From Diadema setosum (taxonomy: Eukaryota; Echinodermata; Echinoidea; Diadematoida; Diadematidae), in NCBI RefSeq assembly GCF_964275005.1, contig NC_092693.1, forward strand, positions 26,899,173 to 26,963,172: a DNA stretch of 64,000 nt, given 5' to 3'. A model generated the notes under the pieces. That model saw only the letters and a program-made list of their open reading frames with translations. It was not told the DNA's origin and made no database searches. The translations under genes were made by a program, and so were the position numbers. The first letter of the stretch is position 1. Every line of letters begins with the position of its first letter. This document shows positions 54,629-64,000 of the stretch, in pieces.

Positions 54629-54790
54629 CATATATCTGTAGTGTACGTGCGCGCACTCCCTGTCGCATTCAATAGTGAACAAAGAAAAAATATGTAACAG
54701 CAGAATTTGTAGTCACATTGGTGAATTCACTCGACAAATTAGATTACTTATAAGAAACGATACAGAGCAAATGAAAGCTACCACCTTTTA

Positions 54791-55228
54791 AGGTGTACGT
54801 ATGTCACTGAGCGGCGAATGCTTGCGAATGTAGCGACTTCGGGGTTTTCGTCAGGGTTCATAAATATTTATTGTTAAGTTTACAAACTTTTTTTATTGTC
54901 GCAAACAGTTTTTTTTTATTGTGGCAAACTTTTTTTTTTTATCGTCACAAAACGTTTTTCTTTTCGAAAACAAATTTTCAACATATCAGAATTGTCTCTG
55001 CGAATTCATTTTTTTTTTTTTTTGGCAAAACAGTTGCATGCGTTTGCAAAACAGTCGTAAGACTTTGCAAACAGTTGTAAGACATGACAGTGTCGCTGAA
55101 TTTCTTTTTAATTCGCCAATGCTAATGAACACGTGACAGACGTTCCATGACGTATAAAATCACCACTGGCCATATCTCAATGTCATGGCCGGCTTCAGAA
55201 ACATTCGCCACTCAGTGAGATATACCTC
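54791..55228. mobile_element. TIR element with iterated GCAAACAGTT motif
   Basis: Left end AGGTGTACGTATGTCACTGA (54791-) and right end (complement) AGGTATATCTCACTGAGTGG share GGCGAATG inside. The interior repeats TTTGCAAACAGT and TTGTCGCAAAC with long T-tracts, in both orientations (54885-55085). No ORF with domains. A diverged relative appears at 56360-56735. Confidence 0.65.
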
Positions 55229-55243
55229 GTCTCAGTTGGTCTC

Positions 55244-55249
<6 letters not shown>

Positions 55250-55280
<31 letters not shown>

Positions 55281-56159
55281 ATTGCGATCGCTCTTCGTCC
55301 GTCGTGCGTTGTGCGTAAACTTTTTACATTTTCATCTTTTTCTTGAGAACCCCATGACCGATTTTCACCAAACTTCGCAGGTGCAATCCCCAGAGGATAG
55401 GATCTCAATTTGTTCAAATAGGCACCATGCCCCACCTGGCCCCACCAGCCCCCCCCCCCCCAATTTAAGGAATTTTTAAAAATCTTCTTCTCTAGAACCA
55501 GAAGTGATAGAGCTCAGTTAATACACGCTATGAGTTAGTCGTGCGTCGTGCGTAAACTTTTTACATTTTCATCTTTTTCTTGAGAACCCCATGACCGATT
55601 TTCACCAAACTTCGCAGGTGCAATCCCCAGAGGATAGGATCTCAATTTGTTCAAATAGGCACCAGGCCCCACCTGGCCCCACCAGGCCCCAACCCCCCCC
55701 CCAATTTAAGGAATTTTTAAAAATCTTCTTCTCTAGAACCAGAAGTGATAGAGCTCAGTTAATACACACTATGAGTTAGTACATTGGTGACTGTAGTTTC
55801 AAGTTTGTTCATGATGGAATCAAGGGTGCCCCCTGGGACCCAGGGGAGGGGTCCTAATGGGGCCTAAATTGTACATTTTCATCTTCTTCTTGAGAACTCC
55901 ATGACCGATTTCACCAAACTTGGCAGGAAGCATCCCTAGGGGGATAGGATCTCAATATTTTCAAATGGGCACTATGCCCCACCTGGAGGCCCCCCCCCCC
56001 CCCGTAAGGGATCTTTAAAGATATTCCCTAGTACCAGAAGTGATAGAGCCAAGTTTCCAATGTTTCCAATGTTCTCAGGTAAGAGTCTGCAAGAATGCAT
56101 GGAAGGTGAACTTGCGAAACTCAGGTGAGCGTGAGACCCCCGGGTCTCTTGTTTTCTGG
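55250..56159 (+). mobile_element. Helitron-like non-autonomous repeat, family 3, copy 1
   Basis: The 5' stem AGCTCACCTGAGC (55250-55262) pairs with GCTCAAGTGAGCT (55268-55280). CTCAGGTGAGC recurs inverted at 56120-56130. The 3' end has a perfect 7-bp hairpin GAGACCC/GGGTCTC (56133-56148), then 7 nt, then CTGG (56156-56159), which fits the Helitron CTRR rule. The body has three ~240-320-bp subunits, each with CCGATTTTCACCAAACTT. GCTCACCTGAGC repeats are widespread in marine invertebrates (recalled). No ORF. Confidence 0.7.
55303..55777 (+). repeat. 237-bp tandem duplication inside family 3 copy 1
   Basis: GTGCGTAAACTTTTTACATT starts at 55311 and again at 55548. The two units are nearly identical to their common end TGAGTTAGT. 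The duplication is therefore younger than the repeat itself. Confidence 0.9.
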
Positions 56160-56359
56160 GTGCTGGGGGTTAAACAACCAACTATGGGTTGTGAAACAAA
56201 GAAATATTTTGACGCTCTTGGCATCTCCATCATGTATCATTGCTGCTGAGGTTTTCATATTGACAAAAATCTGTCGTCTGCAGTAACCACTCTCTGACCC
56301 AGACGGTTTGTTTTCTTCTTCGTTTTTTCCTCATGTAGGCCCTACTTTATTTTTCCTCC
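56160..56359. other. No gene recognised
   Basis: Spacer with no clear feature. Confidence 0.5.
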
Positions 56360-56735
56360 GTTGCAATATACCTGCAGTAGCAACCAGGTGAAACAATTTT
56401 TCAAGGGCAGCAGATTCTTAGGCGACTTTCTGGTAGAAATTCAGTTCCATATTCTGGAAGCCAGTTTAAAAAACACACAAAACAGTGTCAAAGGATTGGC
56501 AAATGGTTGCTTATCTTCGCAAAAACAGTCGCTGATGGTCGCCAACGCCCTCGCAACACTTTTGGCAAACATTCGCGCAAAATGTTGCTAATTATTGCTA
56601 AATGCTATAATATTGTCACTATTGACGGAGGTGAACCGTGAGTGTCGACAGCATTCATCAGTAAGGTTGGCAAATCCAAAAAACGCAACGTTCGTAAGCA
56701 TTCACAGCTCTGTGAGATACCATCTTCAGGAAAAA
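56360..56735. repeat. Diverged relative of the GCAAACAGTT element
   Basis: Repeats of TTGGCAAATGG, TCGCAAAAACAGTCGC and CAAACATTCGCGCAAAATG (56490-56600) are followed by a right end CATTCACAGCTCTGTGAGAT that resembles the right end of the element at 54791-55228. The left end was not found. Confidence 0.4.
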
Positions 56736-57242
56736 GCAAAAGCATTTTGGGGATTTTAATGCGACTCAAAGGACAAGTCCACATAAATATTGTGTGTGAA
56801 TTGACTGAATGCAGCAATAATATCAGTAGAACACATCAGTGAAAGTTTGAGGAAAATCGAATAATCCGTATATTCAAAAGTCATGAATTTTTAAAGTTTC
56901 AGTGCCGCCATTGCTGGATGAGAAGACAACAAAAGTTTATGACGTCACTGCAGGATGATTTAAAGAAATTATAAACAGAATTCAACACATTTTCATACTC
57001 ATAACAAAATGAAAGAGCACTCGGCTTACCTCTTTCAAAGAGCAGTGGCTACAATATTGCCAGTAACAAGTCGAATGAATGTGTTCTTTTCATAATAAAA
57101 TGACATTTCGCGGAATTCCCTTTCGTTCAACTGGTTCAACTGACATTTGTTACAGTTATAATTTTACCCCCACCCTTTTCTTTAGAAAATACATAAGAAC
57201 AGTATCATGAAGTGTCATGAACTATACATATGAGATTTAATT
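56736..57242. other. No gene recognised
   Basis: Anonymous sequence with no clear feature. Confidence 0.5.
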
Positions 57243-57408
57243 AAAGCGATGGTATAGTTTTGGTTAAGGTGAGGATTCAGCTTTTAACTTTTTGCGAGAT
57301 ACTTTATGGTCTTTCATATTTCATATGAGTTTTATCATTATCTTAAAAAGTCATCATCAAAAAACGTTGGGCCCATAAAATCCCATGTCAACCGAAACTG
57401 CACCCTTA
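57243..57408. mobile_element. Short MITE with GGTATAGTTTTGGTT ends, copy 2
   Basis: Left AAAGCGATGGTATAGTTTTG and right (complement) AAGGGTGCAGTTTCGGTT form imperfect terminal inverted repeats. Related to 44359-44727. Confidence 0.6.
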
Positions 57409-58362
57409 TTTTAAGTAACCAAAAATAGAAGATTAAAAGAAAAATGAATATTAGAATGGGAAAAAATTGCCCATTGATAAGCAAAGCTTGTAAGACGTGA
57501 GTCACCTGAGACGTGTACTAAATATCATCCGAAATTAATTCATATATAACTGCTAACAAAAAAATATCATAAACAGTAACTATTTTCGAATAAAAAAATA
57601 CAAATAACAAATCAAGATACTGACGATTACAAGCTAAAGACTCTATACATTGAGCTGTGTGTACCCGGAAAAGACAACCCAATAGTATATATACACACAT
57701 ACTTACATACGTACACACATCCACACGTACTATAAACGCTATCATACATAATACACAAAGGACACGACATCACACAAGGAAAAGAGTACATCCTCCTTTT
57801 TGTACATTCATATAAGTGTGTGCGAGTTTCAATTGTCTTTGTAGAGGAAAAGTGATAGTTGCTATCGGATATTAAGTATTAATTTTTAGGGTAACGATAA
57901 TCCACGCTCCTTTGAAGCGGTATGAAATGGCTGCATAATAGCAAAGGCTACACATTTTGTATCTTGGTTTGTGTGTGTGTGTGTGTCTGCATGCACTGCG
58001 TTCGTTTCTATCACAAAAAGGGAGGCTGGTGGCTAATGGTATGAAAGTATTTCATCGAGCTCGGCGTGCCGTATATCCAAAAGGCAGACAGAAAAGCACG
58101 ATTCCCATTAAACCTCCTTAATTCATCATTGATGACATTCGCATTGCCGCGATTCCCACAAGACAAGCGTGTGACACTTCTACCCTCCACTCGGCCCGCG
58201 GCAGGTGAAAACGCTCCCAATCCAAAGGCATTGACAAGCTACATCGGCATGAAAAGAGATATTTTGGCACCCTCGGCAATCCCTCGGGTTTTTTTTTTTT
58301 GTTCCTTTTAAGCTCTTGTTCCCTTCTCTGCCTCTGCTTCTCTCTACCTCTCTCTCTGTCTG

Positions 58363-58365
<3 letters not shown>
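57409..58365. other. No gene recognised; some non-repetitive sequence
   Basis: 57990-58260 is non-repetitive and less AT-rich than its surroundings, but has no splice-site-bounded ORF that I trust. A (GT)n run lies near 57971-57987. Confidence 0.45.
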
Positions 58366-58438
<73 letters not shown>

Positions 58439-58444
58439 TATATG
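58366..58444. repeat. (TA)n microsatellite with TG interruptions
   Basis: About 38 TA units interrupted three times by GTA. ORFs reading YIYIY here are spurious. Confidence 0.95.
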
Positions 58445-58976
58445 TCGTCCTCTCTTTATTCTTCGGTTCCTTTTAGCTCTCAATATGTGATTTACAAAGC
58501 CATATTTTGTTCCCTATCATTTATTTTGCTCATCAAGACTCTGTAACGAGGATTGTCTAGTGTCGCTGTTACACCTCCCAACATGTCACTTGGAAATAGC
58601 GATCGTTATCTTTCTTGCCATCCTGTTTCTTCCCTGGCATCTTTTCATTCTTACTTCATTATCTTCATGTTTTCTTCTTTTACTCAAAGTTTTTTTTTCT
58701 TCTTTGCTATCAACTGTCCGTCCCTGCATACAAAATTATTTTTGTCACTTTCAATCGCTTTGTTTTGTTTCTACGCCATTTGTTTAATCTGAATTTAGAG
58801 ATAAATTCAAGAAGTATAAATACATAATGAGAACTAAAACATCTAAAAATTATTTTGATTGCTCCTTTTCATCTAAAGTGGACTTCTGTCATTTTAGAGA
58901 AGGAAAATTCGTACAACTTATTTGAAAGACAATCCCCCATTTCTTGATGATGGATTCTGGTTCTTCGACAATGCTA
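58445..58976. other. No gene recognised
   Basis: T-rich anonymous sequence. Overlapping hydrophobic ORFs at 58553-58827 reflect pyrimidine-rich composition. Confidence 0.55.
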
Positions 58977-58978
58977 TA

Positions 58979-59831
58979 CAGTATGTCCCAAAAAGAATTA
59001 CAACGGGGCCCTCCACAATGATATCTTTAAAAAATAGTGAATCAATCTAAATACAAATTCAGGGTATGAAACGGTAACTCATTGCCCACATTTTACAGAG
59101 AACCCCACTCGATTTGCTTCAGTGGTCAAAGAGAAATACGGAATTTTGTAGAGAACGTCAGGAATCTCTTCTGTCCAAGTTCTGTCTATTATTCACACAC
59201 AAGATCATCGAAATGCTACACTCGGAAGAATCCGATTCATGACATGCTTTACAACAATCCACATTTCTCTGTGACCGCTTAACCAAATCGAATGGGGATT
59301 TCTGCAAAATAGAGCTAAAATGTTATCTTTTAAGACCCTGAAGTAGCATCTAAAAAATTTAATCATATTTGGCGTTATCAATGCGAAAATCTGATTGTAA
59401 TTTTTTGGGGACATACTGCAGTAAGTTGCCCCAAAAATTACAATCAGATTTTCGAATTGATAACACCCAATATGATCAACCTGTGCAAGTGCTACTTCAG
59501 GGTCTTAAAATGTAACATCTTAGCTCTTGGTTAAGCGGTAAAAGAGAAATGTGGATTGTTGAAAAGCATGTCATGAGTCTGATTCTTCCAATTTTAGCAA
59601 TTCAGTGCTCTTGTGTGTGAATAATAGACAGAATTTGGACAGAAGAGATTCCCGACATCCTCTACAAAATTCCTCATTTCTCTTTGACCACTGAAGCAAA
59701 TCGAGTGGGGTTTTCTGTAAAATGTGGGCAATGAGTTACAGTTTCATACCCTGAATTTGTATTTAGATTGATTCACTATTTTTAGAGATATCATTGCGGA
59801 GGGCGCCGTTGTAATTTTTTGGGACATACTG
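58979..59831. mobile_element. 853-bp four-fold palindromic element, TA target duplication (Tc1/mariner-like)
   Basis: Both ends read CAGTATGTCCCAAAAA with TA outside (58977-58978 and 59832-59833). The halves are near-complementary, joined at CTGCAG (59416-59421), where an internal copy of the terminus occurs (GGGGACATACTG, then CAGTAAGTTGCCCC). Each half is itself an inverted repeat: TCGATTTGCTTCAGTGGTCA near 59110 matches the complement of a block near 59280. The structure fits a head-to-head dimer of a ~430-bp foldback unit. No transposase. Confidence 0.85.
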
Positions 59832-59833
59832 TA

Positions 59834-60374
59834 TAAGATCAATGAATACAGTTGCATCTACAAGATTGCTGTATGACACTTCTTAGTGAAGCCAAAGTGA
59901 AAGTAATGTTTCTTGTCCAGTAATTACAGAAGCCCTCTATTTCATTCTTATCTTTTTTTTTGTTTTGTTAGAAACTCTATTTTTCTTTCTACTGTTTTCA
60001 TTTATGTAGGAAAAAACTCTCTCATTTACAAGTGTAATTTGTCTATATCGTTGGGACAATATTGATATCATAGCATGTTCTATCATTAATGACAATTTTA
60101 AGCATTTTAATGCTTAGATAGATTACTTGAAAATAAAGATTACGAAATTTGTAAATGTTGACCTGACAATGTTTAACGGATATTTGTATCAGCTTTCCAC
60201 GTTTGTGTCACACAGATCGTTCTGTAATTACGTTTATGCGTTTGTGTTGTTTACTTCTTTTCACTTTCAGTGAGCTTCATATTGACCATTACAAATATCA
60301 ACATATCGGCTACTGATATCATATTCATCATCGCTGAAGAAATAATTTTCGTGAATAACATAATTTCTTCTTGT
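59834..60374. other. No gene recognised
   Basis: AT-rich anonymous spacer. Confidence 0.6.
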
Positions 60375-60375
60375 T

Positions 60376-61572
60376 AGCTCACCTGAGCCCAGGGCATAAG
60401 TGAGTTATTGCAGTCAGTCTTCGTCCGGCGTCCGTCATGCGTCGTGCGTAAACTTTTTACATCTTCCTCTTCTTTCTTGAAAACTCCAGACCGATTTTCA
60501 CCAAACTTAGCCTTGGCAGGTGGCATGCCTATAGGGAAATAGGATCTCAATTGTTCATGGGCATCATGCCCCATCTAGGCCTACCGGTAGCCCACACCCC
60601 CCCCCCCCCCAAAAAAAAATACATAGACATCTTTAAAAATCGTCTTCTTTAGAACCAGAAGTGATAGAGCCAATATACTATGAGTTGATACTATGAGTTA
60701 GTTTATTGATGACTGTAGTTTCTAGTTTGTTCATGGCGGAATTAGGGCTGCACCGTTGGCGTCCAAGGCGGGGGGGGGGGGGGGGATGGGTCCAAATGGG
60801 GGCCTAAATTGTATATTTTCATCTTCTTCTTGAAACCCCACGGTGAATTTTCACCAAACTTGGCAGGTAGCATCCGTAAGGAAACATATTCTCAATTTGT
60901 TCAACTGGGCACCATGTTCGCCTTGGAGGTCCATAGACCGCCCCAATTAAGGAATATTTCCAAGTCTTCTTCTCTAGAACCAGAAGTGATTTATAAGCGA
61001 AGTTAATACTATGAGTTAGTACATTGACGACTGTAGTTTCAAATTTGTTCATTGCAAATCCAGGGATCCCCCCTCCCCCCAGTCGTGGGGAGGGGGATCC
61101 AAATGCGGACCTAAATTGTACATTTCCATCTTCTTCTTGAAAACAACACGATGGATTTTCACCAAACTTGACGATGGCATTCCTAGGGGAATAGGATCTC
61201 AATTTGTTTGAATGGGCATCATGCTCCCCGTGGGTGCCCCTTAGGTGTCAAACCTCCATGTTAAGGAATATTCAAAAATATCTAGAATCTATCTAGAATA
61301 TCTAGAATCAGAAGTTATAGAGCTTTATTTTTTTTTTCTAACTGCATACTAGTAGTCAAACTATAGTATTCAAAGCAGTCAAAGTATATTGTACTTGGCA
61401 GATATTTTTACCAGTCCGATGGAATACAGTATGTGAATGGACACCATGCCCACAGCTCCCTAATAAAGCTGCCCCCTCCCGCCCCCAACTTTGCAATGTT
61501 CTCATGTAAGAGTTTGTAAGAATGCGTGGAAGGTGAACTTGCGATACTGTGAGCGCGAGACCCCGGATCTCC
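60376..61572 (+). mobile_element. Helitron-like non-autonomous repeat, family 3, copy 2
   Basis: Starts AGCTCACCTGAGC (60376-60388) with an eroded partner arm. CGTCGTGCGTAAACTTTTTA follows. Three ~300-bp subunits carry TTTTCACCAAACTTGGCAGG. The end has GTGAGCGCGAGACCCCGG with an imperfect GAGACC/GGATCTC hairpin (61557-61571). The CTRR is not preserved. Older than copy 1. No ORF. Confidence 0.65.
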
Positions 61573-62086
61573 TGTTATCATCTTTCTAATCATATCAGCG
61601 TCATTATCAATGCGTAGAAGTTTGTTTGATAGATACTTTATTTTCTGCAAATCAATATACATAAGTTACATAATCATGAACATGCAGCTCACGCAGCTCA
61701 GCTCAAAGAGTATCGGGCGCTTTGAACAACTAAAGATAATGCGGACGTTCCACTCAGACCTATAATTTCCACCAGGGGCTCTCCAACTAGTAATATACGT
61801 CCTGGCGCAACAACTGCCTGCCATCTTACAGCCTGTCGGCCAAAATGTACATCATGTGAAGAACTCTTAATCATTTATTGACCAGGTCTGTCAAATGACA
61901 GTCTAAAATAGTGACCTTCTCATCAGCTTAGGTGTTGAATCACTGTTCACGAGTGTGCCAGTTAACCCTATCTCTGTCACAGGCCGATTAAATCGGCCCA
62001 AATCCTGCAATAGAAATGCTTCGGCCGATATTATTGGCCCTATTTTGATTGACAGATTACTTCAAAGGCTATGGCACTATCACTAT
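61573..62086. other. No gene recognised
   Basis: Anonymous sequence. AGCTCACGCAGCTCAGCTC near 61686 is a short local repeat. Confidence 0.55.
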
Positions 62087-62088
62087 TA

Positions 62089-62391
62089 CTATTTTGACTT
62101 AGATAAAATAGTTGATTGGCTAACAATGTAAGGAAACGATATCCAATGTGAAAAAAAGCTTCCACATCTTCAACCAATCAAGAAAGCCTTCTCAAATCCA
62201 AGAAATTGTGGTGGCCCCGCCCATGTTTATTTGCATTCAGACTGCAATGTATTGTGTACAGTTTTGCCATAGGCTTGTGTGGAGAACTTACACGAATCTG
62301 TATATGTGGGATTGTAATAGAGATCGCCGTGTGCGATGAAAAGCTCGTACACGTAGGTCAATTTTCATCTATTTTATCTAAGTCAAAATAG
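62089..62391. mobile_element. 303-bp MITE with perfect 23-bp TIRs and TA duplication
   Basis: TIRs starting CTATTTTGACTTAGATAAAA (62089-62111; complement 62369-62391) are identical. TA lies at 62087-62088 and 62392-62393. Perfect TIRs suggest it is comparatively young. TA duplication points to Tc1/mariner. Non-coding. Confidence 0.9.
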
Positions 62392-62393
62392 TA

Positions 62394-63243
62394 AAATATG
62401 AAGTGAAAACATTCAGATTAGGGATTTCAACATCTCCGAATTCTGTGAAGGGGTATAGTTTCAGTAATATCGGCCTCATAAATGATCTGAAGAATAGATG
62501 AACACTGCACATTCAGTGCAGCAGTTGTAACTGTTTACTCAGCACTAAAAGCAGTGCAATGGGTCTCTAGTTAGCCGGGGCCAGCGGGGCAGGTGTAAGG
62601 AGCAATGGGGTTACAGTAGCTTCCTGCTGGCCGCCTGAAGCTGTATAGTCTTGATGTTGGGGTATGTTTGACTGTTTATTATTATTACATGATGAAACCA
62701 TCACTATGCGAAACTTCATTTCAATGCAGGTTTATCATAAAGAAAATGACTGTGAAAGTTAATTTTGTTTCAATAAGGAAAGTGCAGAAAGTCGTAGACT
62801 AGCATATGATGATCAACTGGAATGTATGGACACTCCGAAGTCTTAATATTTTCAATAACATTTCTATCCTTAGATTATCTTATCATTATGGCATTATCAT
62901 AGGACAAGATTGATATAACTTTAAAAGAAAAAAGCACAATTCCATTTGTATTTTCAGCTTGACATGATACAAACACGCTTTGTCTGCTTTCAGGCCATCA
63001 TCACTCACAAAATCAGAAATTACAAAAAATGTGTGAAATCTAGATTGTAATTGCCACAGACTTTTGTTCATAAAATGAGAAGTACTGATCGATGCTATTG
63101 ATGAAAAAAAAATCATATAATCTGAAAGCTGAATAAATTCTCTACATCTTTGAGACCGATTTTGTGATGCAAGAGCATGTTGTGTGGAAAAATGAGGTGG
63201 TAACATGTAGAAATAAGTCTGCAATGATAATTATGTGACATAA
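62394..63243. other. No gene recognised
   Basis: Anonymous sequence. A CAGTGCAG repeat near 62505-62560 is minor. Confidence 0.55.
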
Positions 63244-63277
63244 GAGGGCGTCCTAATTCAAATTTAAGGGCGCCCTC
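63244..63277. repeat. Small GAGGGCG hairpin
   Basis: GAGGGCGTCCT (63244-63254) pairs with AGGGCGCCCTC (63267-63277) with one mismatch and a 12-bp loop. Role unknown. Confidence 0.7.
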
Positions 63278-63349
63278 ACTCAGATTATTATGTAATATGA
63301 AAGTTTAGACCATAAGCTTTTAAAGAAAGTCAGTCGGGAGGGTACATGG

Positions 63350-64000
63350 ACATATTTCAGCCGCACGTAAACTCGCTTCCGAAGTTACTACGAAGCGAAA
63401 TGTGTGTGCGCAAGACATCCCTGCTGCAATGTATCGCGCTATAGTATCTCGATTCCTCGCTTGAGCGCTAAGCTCAGCTGAGATGTGTACGGACTGTACA
63501 TGTGAATTGTATGCATGGTATACGGTAGCGATCGCAATATCGCCGGCCGTAGTTACAGCGCCTGAGCTGCCTTTACATAATTATGTACATACGTATACGC
63601 ACCTTCTATAGTATAGTAGCCTCCTATACATCATCGCATCGTCGATCGTCGTCACTCGTCAACTATACTCGTCAGATCAGATCAGACTAGAGTACAACTA
63701 CAGACCACAATCAGTTGACAATAGATACAATGTGTGCAGGTAAATGTGAGGATGGCCATAATGGACGATGACACATCGTCATGGGTTGCGGACGATTGGG
63801 TCGGAGACCCTGTATCATGTACTTGCTCGGGCATTTGTAAATACACTGTTGGTCAAAAAGGTGGAATAATTTTGTTTTGAATAAAAGTCGACCGTTTTGT
63901 TCGCATTTAAAAGGCTGTCTGTAGACAAGCTGGTATGTTATTGATTACGTAAAGTCACCCTATTATTCAGGTGATATTTGAACATGAGGAATGTGTTATT
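63350..64000 (+). other. Low-repeat, CpG-richer stretch with a weak first-exon signal
   Basis: Non-repetitive sequence with many CG dinucleotides (GATCGCAATATCGCCGGCCG, ATCATCGCATCGTCGATCG). ATG at 63730 followed by TGTGCAG|GTAAAT could be a minute coding start spliced at once. It could equally be noise. The window ends before any downstream exon. Confidence 0.2.

Noticed and set aside
58553..58827. Overlapping hydrophobic ORFs resembling membrane proteins
   Set aside because: Hydrophobicity comes from T-rich sequence in three frames. No start context, splice sites or homology were recognised.
59082..59414. Two similar ORFs on opposite strands
   Set aside because: Their similarity (PHSI.xSGxRE) results from the internal inverted repeat of the foldback element, not from a conserved protein.
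63244..63277. Rho-independent terminator-like hairpin
   Set aside because: No T-tract follows, and a bacterial terminator is meaningless in this context.
1..64000. LTR retrotransposon or endogenous virus
   Set aside because: No protease, integrase, gag-like or envelope-like motifs and no long terminal direct repeats were seen. All RT fragments are of the non-LTR type.

Overview
The window looks like non-coding nuclear DNA from a marine invertebrate, most probably an echinoderm and perhaps a sea urchin. It has no operons, ribosome-binding sites or dense ORFs. It is AT-rich and full of (TA)n, (TTA)n and poly-G/C tracts. It carries tRNA-derived SINEs, several non-LTR retrotransposon lineages, TIR elements with TA or 7-8 bp target duplications, and short interspersed families of a kind I associate with echinoderm and mollusc genomes. 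The palindrome TAGGCCTA occurs seven times. The taxon is inferred from repeat content, not from a diagnostic gene.

Layout. 1-1250: internally deleted LINE relic with a (TGACC)n tail. 1745-2875: Helitron-like repeat family 1. 3683-5430: two copies of a tRNA-like SINE unit, one split by a 143-bp palindromic MITE. 6055-6312 and 27060-27385: inverted copies of one element built from graded tandem units. 6518-7779: two TIR elements, the second an 870-bp foldback with TA target duplication. 8114-8943: two SINE copies and TTA microsatellites. 8943-12530: Helitron-like family 2 with two nested DNA elements. 12531-14573: antisense LINE with a restriction-like endonuclease, interrupted by a hAT-type MITE. 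14.8-16.5 kb: AT microsatellites. 16.5-26.87 kb: a CR1/L2-like LINE (A) split first by a 3.68-kb hAT-like element full of a ~190-bp satellite array, then by a second, related LINE (B). 28.4-36 kb: the least repetitive stretch, with the best candidate host exon (29383-29488, signal-peptide-like, ending in a strong splice donor), plus Helitron-like family 4 at 33059-33985. 36-39.4 kb: three diverged tandem copies of one segment. 40.5-43.3 kb: a tandem array carrying a three-level nest. 43.3-46.6 kb: two decayed LINE ends. 47.03-50.80 kb: an L1/Tx1-like LINE with poly(A) and a 17-bp target duplication. 52.36-55.23 kb: SINE, CGAT-rich element and hairpins between (TA)n tracts. 55.25-56.16 and 60.38-61.57 kb: Helitron-like family 3. 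58.98-59.83 kb: TA-flanked four-fold palindrome. 62.09-62.39 kb: MITE. 63.35-64.0 kb: low-repeat sequence with a weak first-exon candidate.

No complete host gene is visible. Every long ORF with recognisable domains is a broken retrotransposon. The insertions give a readable relative chronology through nesting and target duplications. The clearest recurring theme is four short repeat families that share Helitron-like termini and carry dense copies of DR1 (AGGTCA-A-AGGTCA) and, in one family, CRE (TGACGTCA) motifs. All clade names come from motifs read by eye, because no database search was possible.
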